Below, piece after piece: positions 56,420 through 64,000 of a stretch of 64,000 nt of DNA. The notes under the pieces were generated by a model that saw only the letters and a program-made list of their open reading frames with translations, was not told the origin of the DNA and made no database searches. The stretch comes from Lunularia cruciata. Lineage: Eukaryota > Streptophyta > Marchantiopsida > Lunulariales > Lunulariaceae. Both the position numbers and the translations under genes were made by a program. The stretch's first letter is position 1. Every line of letters starts with the position of its first letter. The stretch lies in NCBI GenBank assembly GCA_948567375.1, contig OX419757.1, positions 40,920,001 to 40,984,000 on the forward strand, written 5' to 3'.

Positions 56420-57526
56420 GTATGAGGATGATCCTCCAGAGTTGATTACTTTGATAACTTTGGATAGCACACTTATTGCTTGGCAGTATCTAGTAGAGGG
56501 GATATGTCTATTGGAGTTGTTTGGTGGGATAAGTACCGGACTAGCTATGGTATTACAAGCGGGTATACAAGTACAAAGGTACTTGTATGAGGAGAGAGAT
56601 GAGACTGCTAGGCAAGTCTCTCTACATCATGTGGCACACTTGGCCTATCAGTATCCAAAGTTATTACCAATGTTTGCAATCAAAGGTTACTAAAAGGCCC
56701 TACTAGTAGACATTTCCTTATTGGGGGCGCATGATCTAGAGAGACATGGGACTATTCACTTGGTGATTTCTAAATAGCCATGTCATGGACATACACGTGT
56801 TGGCCAAGGTTTGGGTCTTTACGATCCTTGTTTTGGTGTGTTTTGGGAGATGTTACAAATACTACAACATCTCTAGGTTCATCAGTCTATTTCTCTAGCT
56901 TACCTTTTGGAGAACATTCCTTTGATGGGTGATTCTCACACTAGAGTGGTGGCGAGTACACATTAGGTCCATTCTTGGATGAGACCTGATGTATTGTTAG
57001 ATGCAGCTAGAGTGGGATCACGGGCTCATCATCTTTGTCTTTGGTGGACAAACCTCTTACCCAGAGAGGTTTTATAGCATGCTTATGATGGAGATTTAGC
57101 AACTTGACCACATCCTTGTTGATGGCATCTTGGTTGTTGGGTGTCAATCTTAGATAATGGTGGCTGATAGGTCACCTATGGTAGTGGTGAACCTAGTTGG
57201 ATAGCCTAGAGCCGCATTTCCCACACTCATGAGTTTCCTAGGCTCTCGTGCTTCTTGAGAGGGAGGATTTGGACTTGTTTGGGACTCATAGTTACAATAG
57301 TTGGTGGGAGCCCAACGCCGATGAGAGAGAGCGGATGATGGGTTTTTGCACCGGTATTACCGTTGTTCAAGCAATGTTAGAGGCATCTAAGCGTCAGGTT
57401 TTAGGTCAAGCTATGGACTTGAACTGTTTGACTTGGATTGTGGGCCTTGGCTTGGCAGAGCAACGTAAGATGCGCTTGCTAGGTACTCAAACACTTATGA
57501 GCCCTATGCCTATTGAGATGATTTAG
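56420..57526 (+). pseudogene. Retrotransposon-borne C5 cytosine DNA methyltransferase (Dnmt3-like)
   Basis: C5 methyltransferases transfer methyl from S-adenosylmethionine to cytosine in DNA. In one frame from 56442 to about 57.08 kb: motif I LLELFGGISTGLAMVLQAG (56508-56564) with the Dnmt3-like GIQVQRYLYEE following; motif IV PC (56778-56783, catalytic Cys kept) followed by HGHTRVGQG; motif VI LLENIP (Glu-Asn at 56910-56915); and motif VIII-like VGSRAHHLCLWWTNL (about 57.02-57.06 kb). A later frame (57248-57526) has PNADERERMMGF and KRQVLGQAMDLNCLTWI, equivalent to motifs IX-X. Stops at about 56691, 56775, 56865, 56964 and 57073 kill it, and E3 interrupts it at its very end. It sits between protease and RT in B, not next to any host gene. 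Assignment to the Dnmt3/DRM side rests on motif spacing seen by eye. Confidence 0.82.
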
Positions 57527-58195
57527 TGTGACAACCCGACAAATATCACTTTTGCGGTAATTGGGTAATTAAAGTTTGTTCCCATAGAGATACGAGTCAG
57601 AATTGGTCAAATATGAAGCAAAGTAACAATTGTAGTTCTTCTTGGTTGCATCTTTAATCTCTCAGGTAGAAACCACACCCTGAAGAGAGTAACAAGCACT
57701 GATTTGCAGTCTTGTCACAAATTCACACTCCTTAATCACAACTCCATCAAATCTTTCCCAACAATCTTGATTGTGATGATTCAGGCTCTCCCAAAAACGG
57801 CACTTCACTGCAAAACGACTTCGTCTCAGAATTATGTTCCACCTCTCCACTGAAGGCACAACTTCCTTGATCAAAATTGCTTCACATCAACCTCGCACTG
57901 CACTCACAAATGCAAAATACTACCAACACTACAATTCTTCTCAGATCTGTCAAGGCATTGCTTTGATTGCACTTCACTCAAGATCAAACACACATAATGA
58001 AGATCAAGGTTGTGGAATCCAACATCCAACAAGCACACTGACTTGCACTTTGAATTTCTCCACACACTCACAAACATAGACACAAAGTTGATACTCGGAA
58101 TCAAGCTCAAGCGACGAGCACTGCTTCACAGCACTTCACTTTATCTATTCTCAAAAATTATGAGCACTGAATAACAATTCTCTATGAATGCCATG

Positions 58196-58203
58196 CTTAA
58201 ATA
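58196..58203 (-). promoter_or_regulatory. E3 conserved TATA-like box
   Basis: TATTTAAG on the minus strand, about 120 bp after the ORF stop. The ~640 bp beyond it to the unit end is non-coding and well conserved among the three copies, as expected for R-U5. Confidence 0.55.
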
Positions 58204-58319
58204 GTGAACAAATCAACAGTTCTAACAACTATACCATTCTACAACAACTTTTCTAACCTGCAGATCCAAAATAACAATGCACCTCTTCATATTTGCCTCT
58301 TCAAATCTCAAATCTATTA

Positions 58320-60797
58320 CTACTCCGATCCAATGTCTACTTTGTCATCAGCTTTCAAACCCAAACCCAAAGTAATTTTACTTCCTACTACTCTATCCTT
58401 GGGTTTTGTATTTTCTACTTCTTCTACTAGATCCAACAATTCTCTTTCCTGATCTGAAATTGCACTAGTAGGTAATCTATCTAACTTCTTATCTCCCAAC
58501 CGACTCTTCTCTAATGTCTCCATTGGTAACTCCAAAGACATTTGTACTCCTATGTTATCTACTTTGGGTTTTGCTCTAACATCCTTCCGAAGCTTTTCTA
58601 TCTCTATTTTCACTAAGTCTAATCTAATTGAAATGTTATCCTCTACCTCTAAAATCTTTCTATCTACACGAGTTCTGAGACTAATTAACAAGGCATTCAA
58701 ATCAGTGTCTCTCGCCTGTCTTCACCTCATCTCCTGCACCAACAATTTCAACTCGTGCAATCTGGTTTCTCTAATCCAAATGCTGGCCTCTATACTCAAC
58801 ATTGCGTTCATCCTAAGGACTATCTCCTTTAATGGCTCCAATCTCATCTTTCTCTCTCGCTCTCAATCTGCAAGCCAATCCTCCTTGTACATTGCCAACT
58901 CCTCTTTGAACTCGGCTTTCACCGTCTTCTTCTCCTTCTCCTTCTATAAAACCTTCTCCTCCTGATTACGAAGTAACTCTCGTAATCAATCTTCTTCTCG
59001 GTATCGTGCCGCCAACTCTCTTTGCCAGAGTTGCTTCTTCTCCTCGACACTCTCCATCACCCTATCGAGCTCTTGATCCTTCACTGCTACTCTCGCCATA
59101 GCATAGATTACTTCTACTCTTGAATCAACAAACTACTGCTTCAAGATTTCATACTCCGCTACTTGTCTCTCCCTTGCTATGTCACTCTTCTTCACAAGAT
59201 CCTCTTGATAACTTACTTCTCTCTTCAGGTCTTCAATTACCTGACTTCTCACCGCTGCCTCCGCTTGCAGCACTTCCCTTTCCTCCTCACCTCAGGTTAT
59301 ACTCTTCTTCAACTCCGAGTTTTGTTCTTCTAATCTCGCCAACACCTGCAATACAGTCTTTACCTCCATACAGGTCGATTGCATTTCCTTCTTCTTGTAC
59401 TCCAACTTCACCAACAATGAGCACACCACCTCCCGCAGGTACTCCACTCCATTGCTCAGGATTACTTCTTCTTGTGTGGCCACTTCTCTTTGCACTTCCT
59501 ATTCATCCGATACTTGCCTTCTTCTCTACAGTCTTTGTATCGGAATCAAAGCCTCACTTCCCGAGCTTTCACTTACCCCTTCCTTTGCCTTACTCGGCTC
59601 CGCTTCACACTTTGCCTTACGTCTTGAGTGAACTCCTTGCTGCACTGCAATCTTCTTCTCTTTGGGCACAATTACTTCATCTTCCAGCTGTGTGTTGTCT
59701 TTGGCTTCCATCTCTGCTTGAACTTCTTCTTTGTATTTGTCAGCTACTGGTGCTGATGTCATGTCTCCCCCTTCATCACTATCGCTACTCGTATCTCCAC
59801 TCTGCAGTGTTAGCTCAGGCTCTTCCTCGTGTTCCAAGTCTTCAGTTTTTAGCTCGGCATCTCCTTTTAAGTCCTTTTCCTCCGACTCGATTACCACCAT
59901 ACCTCGCCTTGGGTTGCCTCTCCGCGTCTTCCAAGGTTTCTTTGTGACTTTGGCGTCATCTTGCCGACCCCTCTTCTTTGTAGTCGGGGTACTCATTGCG
60001 ACCTCCACGTTCTTCCCCATCTTTGCGTAGTAGTCGTCAATACTCCTGATTTGCAAGATGTATTGCTGCTCCTTGACGTCGACCTCCTTTTGCACATCAG
60101 GATGGAAGTGCAACACCATCCGAGTCCGCTCTGCCAAGTTCAGCAAGTTAAGCCCGAGGTAGAAGTATGATGCAAACGGCACGATATAGTGTGGAGGTGA
60201 CTTATCCCACAAATTCCAAACCATCTGCCTCGTTCTCCCATGAAAACACCTCGCCCAATTGATAAGTTCTCCTGCAAAAAGCTTGTGAAAGAACACCGCT
60301 TGGTGTTTCATCACATATGTGGTTCGCTCCAGCTTTAGGATAGCCATTAGTGCACTCACAATCCCTCTCTTCATAAGGTCTTTGTAACTCTCAACCTTAT
60401 AACCTTTCTTTGTCCTCTTTGACGAGAAGGCATCTCTCACCTCTTGGGTCTCTTGAGCTATCTCTCCCTTCCCCAAGAACGTGGCTCCCTGCTCCGAGCC
60501 TGCTTCCTTCCCGAGTACGAGTCTCCAATCCGACTTTGTCCAGCGAGCCGGATTTCCTCTCTTCCCTTCTTCCTCTGGTCCATCAAAACACTTGCTCTTG
60601 ATGATTTCTGTCATGAATCCTGGAAAGCTTACATTCCAGTTCCATGCCAAAAATGTGATCCAAAGTCGGCTCAAGACTTTGATCCTCGCCATTACATCTA
60701 ACCTTTGAATCACATGATTTCTCACTACAAATTCGGAGTTCTTCTTTCCTCCTCCCATCTCTTCTACCTTCTCATTCTCTCTTGATTTCACTCTCAT
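58320..60797 (-). pseudogene. E3 ORF: unknown coiled-coil protein
   Basis: The first 423 codons (60797-59526) are uninterrupted, and the same frame continues through a few stops to 58320 (826 codons in all). Parts: VRNHVIQRLDVMARIKVLSR; FLAWNWNVSFPGFMTEII; GKRGNPARWTKSDWRLVLG; KVESYKDLMKRGIVSALMAI; FFHKLFAGELINWARCFHGR; PPHYIVPFASYFYLGLNLL. Then an acidic region (LTLQSGDTSSDSDEGG), a basic patch (HSRRKAKCEAEPSK) and coiled coil to KADDKVDIGSE. Homologous sequence upstream of 60797 suggests the true start is further 5', as in E1. Function unknown. No RT, protease, transposase or integrase motif is visible in it. Confidence 0.7.
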
Positions 60798-61315
60798 GAC
60801 TTCTCCCTTTTCACACTAACACAATTCCAACTCTATTTCTCTTCCCACAATCACTTGCAAGATGACTTCTCAACGGCGAAGGAAAATTACTTGACATTTT
60901 GTCGTTGCAAGTTCAATTTTTATAGAGTTGCGCTTCTTCGTCTTCCGTCACTTCAAGTTTCTACCAAGAAATCACACCTCCAGCATGCACCTGTCACTAT
61001 CTATCAACCTTCACGCGTATAGGCCGCCGGTTTTTGAACGGCCCCTTCTTGAATTTCTTGCCCTGACAAAAGGTGGTTAGATTGTCTTCACCTCGGGTTG
61101 AGCTCCCCCCGATACAAAGAAAATTTACTTCAGATTGTGTGCTGACAGGGCATTTCCGAGTACTTTGCCTTATGCCCCGAAGTCACTTTACTTTGGGTTT
61201 CATCCCGAAGACTCTTTTCTTCGCCTTCTTTGGCCATACAGGCGCAATATGACTTCTCTATACACTTCTTTTCCTTTATTTTGAAAAAAACAAAAAATGT
61301 GGGCACCACATTTAG

Positions 61316-62460
61316 GCACATGTTGGGAGTGATGGACCAAGTGGAAATGGTATTCTTGGGACACAACTAGTAGCTACTAAGGAGAGTGGTCTACTTGGAG
61401 TCCATCCAAGTGAGCGTGAGCTACTTAGATTACACCCTTGGTCCACTTGGGATGCAACTAGAGGACATGTGGAGCTTGCAGCCAAAGTGGAGGGAGTTTT
61501 TCACACATAGGTTGGGACCTCTAGTGGTCAGGGGCATGACACTATTGCTCCAAAGGGCCTAGTATAGCAGACAGTTAGTATGTCTTCCACTCCTACTATA
61601 GTTATAGAGGATACTTGGGAACCAGATCTTGGACCCAAGCTTACTAGAGAGGAAAGATGGAGGGTTTGGAGGTTCTTAAGGAGCCACACGAGTTGTTTTG
61701 CCTTCAATATGAAGGATTTAGGTGATCTAAAGGGATATGGTATACGGATTGAGCTGACTAGTGATACACCAATTTTCCAACATCCTTATTTCTATAGTGA
61801 CATGAAGAGGACATTGATTTAGAGTTGGAGTAGAGACATTTTTGAGGCTGGTTTGGTGGAGATCTTACATAGAGAGTATGCATCAACGACAATGATGCCA
61901 ACCAAGAAGGTTATGCATAGAAACTACATAGATAGGCAGATGTGTGGAGATTACCGTCCTATTGACCAACAGACCAAGGCTGATTGGTATGCCATGCCTA
62001 AACTAGAGGAGATTTTTGATGCAATTGGGCATGCAAAGGTCTTCAGTACTTTGGATCTTTGAGTGTTATATCATCAGTTGCCAATCAAGGAGGAGGATAA
62101 GTCCAAGATAACATTTTGGGCTATTGATCCTCATGGTAAGGATGTGTTCTTCAATGGAGGTTCTTACCATTTGTGTTAAAGAATGCTCCTCCTAAGTTCC
62201 AAAGGGTCATGGATAGGATCCTAGCTGGATTGGATATTGCTTGGTGTTATATTGATGACATTTTGGTTTATAGCACTATTGTGGAGGAGCATGAGAGACA
62301 GTTGTTGGAGGTGTTTGAGAGGTTGAGATCTCATGGGCTCAAATTACATCCTAGGAAGTGTAGGTTCTTCCATGAGTAGGTTGAGTATTTGGGTCACACT
62401 ATCTACCTTGGGGGACTTGGTGTTTAGCAGACCAAGGTGGAGGCTATAGCACGTATTCCT
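61316..62460 (+). pseudogene. B reverse transcriptase
   Basis: It resumes after E3. The linker ORF 61580-61822 has LTREERWRVWRFLRSHTSCF and IELTSDTPIFQHPY. RT blocks: CGDYRPIDQQTKADWYAMP, VFSTLDL, then in another frame NAPPKFQRVMDRIL and the catalytic WCYIDDILVYS (about 62.25 kb), followed by LKLHPRKCRFFHE. Stops and at least one frameshift near 62.17 kb. Confidence 0.83.
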
Positions 62461-62462
62461 CG

Positions 62463-63234
62463 GCCTATGGATGTGAGCAGAGTGTGAGCATTCCTTGGGT
62501 TGGTGAACTTCTATCACCGCTATGTTAGAGGATATTGTGCCATTGCTAAGGCTTTGATAAATCTGACCAAGCTTTCACGGGAGTGGTGTTGGGGAGATGA
62601 GCATGAGAGAGCTTTTGTAGAGCTCAAGGAGAGGTTGATATCTACTCTTATTTTGAGGAGACTGATTAGAGGCCGACCATTTCAGGTTCATACTGATTGG
62701 AGTATGTTGGGACTTGGAGCGATGCTCACCCAACATGATGATGAGAGGAAGGAGTTTGTGGTGGCCTATGCTAGTTGCTCCAACAATTCAATGGAGGTGA
62801 AGTATAGTTCATATGAGGGAGAGTGCTTGGCAATAGTTTGGGCGGTAGCACATTTTTTATGTTACTTATTTGGTAACCCCTTCACTCTCATCATTGATCA
62901 TCAACCGCTGAAGTGGTTGATGGAGTCCAACAAGCTTTCAAGGAAGCTTGCACGATGGGCTCTAATTTTACAAGAGTGTGATTTCACGATTGTCCATAGA
63001 CCTGGAGTGGTGAACCAAGATGGAGATGGGTTGGGTAGAAACCCATGTCCTAACCAACAAGATCAGACTAGAGCATGTTGGCATGGTGAGATAATTGAGG
63101 AGATTGTGCCATGTTGGCATGCATTTGCCTTTCTTTGTATATTTTTTGAGACTTTGGTGGCATCTCTCTCAGCGCATACAAGAAGAGTTATTGAGGTCAT
63201 AGATCCAAAGAGTGAAGATATTGGTACAGTTTAG
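62463..63234 (+). pseudogene. B RNase H
   Basis: Long open stretch 62500-63234: thumb region FLGLVNFYHRYVRGYC, then RNase H FQVHTDWSMLGLGAMLTQ, SSYEGECLAIVWAVAHFLCYL, FTLIIDHQPLKWLM and DFTIVHRPGVVNQDGDGLGR. One of the best preserved parts of B. The Asp of the usual TDAS motif is kept (HTDWS). Confidence 0.85.
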
Positions 63235-64000
63235 CAAGACATTCATGGTGATGTCTTAGTGATGGACTATCTTTGCATTGGTATTGTGGGTAGCACAGTT
63301 GGGGCCAAGGAGAGAGACCGTGTTCTTCAGCAAGCTAGACGGTTCAGATTGGAAGGCAGACACCTTTTGCGTGTATGGGAAGATCATAGAGTGCAAGTAG
63401 TACCACGTCCATCTTAGAGACCACAATTGGTCCGTCATGCTCATGAGGAGCTAGGACATTTTGGAGTAAAGCATACATATAGCTTACTCTAGAGTCACTA
63501 TTGGTGGCGCAAAGATTGGGATCTCCAATAACCTTGGTTGGCCATAGGCTATTGGTTTAGACGGCAAGCCTCCTTAGCATCCTTCTCTCCGTACTTTCTA
63601 CTGTATGTACAAGATCCAGATTTACCTACAACCATTTGTCAAGATGCTATTGTAGTCTTGGACTTGGATGATCCAAATGCATGGGTGAACATGTGTTCTC
63701 AATGGGCAAATATCTTTCAGAGAGTGATGCCGATGGCCTTTGAGAACTTTGCAATTGCTCAACATAGGGATTCCTTATGTTATGCTACCATTTGAGGAGG
63801 AGGTTATAAACCCTTGATCCGTGATTTCATCCAGGTGACTATGTATACTTACAAAAGATAGCACCGACAACACTTGATGTTTTGACAAGCCATACTATCT
63901 TGAGAGTGCATGAGGTTTTGCCATGTGGAGTCTTTGTGTTAGAAGGATGTGCTGGTGTCGTTTGGAAGGATCATGTGTGCAATTGTACGCCATGCTACCT
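63235..64000 (+). pseudogene. B integrase, catalytic core deleted
   Basis: The zinc region start is present (LVRHAHEELGHFGVKHTYSLL, then HYWWRKD). At about 63.53 kb it passes directly to the post-core segment (SFSPYFLLYVQDPDLPTTI, VLDLDDPNAWVNM, FQRVMPMAFENFAIAQHRD), so the DDE core is missing. The tail TILRVHEVLP ... VFVLEG matches 1900-2000, which is followed by a PHD finger there. The window ends before that point here. Confidence 0.78.

Larger units (their letters stand above)
57527..61310 (-). mobile_element. E unit, copy 3 (3784 bp), TSD TTTAG
   Basis: TGTGACAACCCGAC ... GTGGGCACCACA, flanked by TTTAG (57522-57526, 61311-61315). It has the best preserved ORF of the three. TATA-like box at 58196-58203, 669 bp from the left end. 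Orientation is the same as in E1 and E2. Confidence 0.87.
46236..64000 (+). mobile_element. B retrotransposon encoding a DNA methyltransferase, split by three E insertions
   Basis: A single Ty3/gypsy-type element in plus orientation, running off the right edge. Its pieces in order: LTR 46236-46472; rest of LTR and leader 50180-51172; leader 54944-55200; gag-like and protease 55.2-56.3 kb; cytosine methyltransferase 56.44-57.53 kb; RT, RNase H and integrase remnant 61.5-64.0 kb. Leader continuity across the E insertions is proven by the uninterrupted version at 1-1871. Without the insertions about 6.5 kb is present here. Coding parts have many stops but few frameshifts. Confidence 0.88.

Noticed and set aside
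55413-57526. Host methyltransferase gene rather than an element domain
   Set aside because: It sits in frame order between retropepsin and gypsy RT, with the element's own leader upstream, and shows no introns.
59120-59947. 275-codon plus-strand ORF rich in Pro/Ser/Leu
   Set aside because: Antisense shadow of the E3 ORF. The minus strand carries the conserved protein.
46473-61310. E units as one tandem duplication
   Set aside because: Each copy has a different perfect target duplication and different flanking B sequence.

Overview
This window looks like repeat-dense nuclear DNA of a large-genome land plant, AT-rich overall. I see no bacterial gene organisation, no CRISPR array and no rRNA or tRNA gene. 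Almost everything I can identify is transposable element, mostly nested Ty3/gypsy LTR retrotransposons. A conifer or other gymnosperm, a fern or a lycophyte is a reasonable guess, but the sequence does not fix the species. I found no intact ordinary host gene.

Layout. (1) 1-2.95 kb: two pieces of family 'B' joined head to head, the second ending in a PHD finger, a polypurine tract and an LTR. (2) 5.0-6.76 kb: dead pogo/Tigger-like DNA transposase. (3) 7.57-17.7 kb: an R2-like non-LTR retrotransposon with an N-terminal zinc finger, reverse transcriptase (RT), CCHC and restriction-like endonuclease. It is split by a complete old chromovirus 'D' (9751-16339, TSD CCTAT) and by a solo D LTR (16919-17477, TSD TCAAT). 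(4) 20.9-22.5 kb: gypsy remnant abutting an unassigned host-like membrane-protein exon. (5) 23.43-25.33 kb: an intact C-terminal endonuclease ORF of the same type of non-LTR element, followed by tandem repeats. (6) 28.0-40.67 kb: an old chromovirus 'A2' into which a much younger relative 'A' (31629-38591, TSD GGTTC) has jumped. A itself carries a 560-bp B-LTR unit and a 692-bp solo LTR 'C'. (7) 41.4-44.8 kb: another A-like remnant with an inverted second copy of solo LTR C. (8) 46.24-64.0 kb: one long B element broken by three insertions of a 3.7-3.8 kb unit, 'E'.

Two systems deserve attention. First, the B element encodes, between protease and RT, a decayed C5 cytosine DNA methyltransferase that looks Dnmt3-like, with motifs I, IV, VI, VIII and IX-X in order. 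A second B copy ends in a PHD finger. The family may therefore have paired a chromatin reader with a DNA-methylation writer. Second, each E unit has TG...CA-type ends, a perfect 5-bp target duplication, a TATA-like box at a constant 668-671 bp from one end, and a long ORF (about 830-930 codons) immediately upstream of that box. This is the geometry of a giant solo LTR whose U3 encodes a coiled-coil protein.

Order of events from nesting: the R2-like element came before D; A2 came before A, and A before the B-LTR unit and LTR C inside it; B came before the three E insertions. Element families are labelled A-E here for convenience only. Positions of degenerate coding pieces are approximate.
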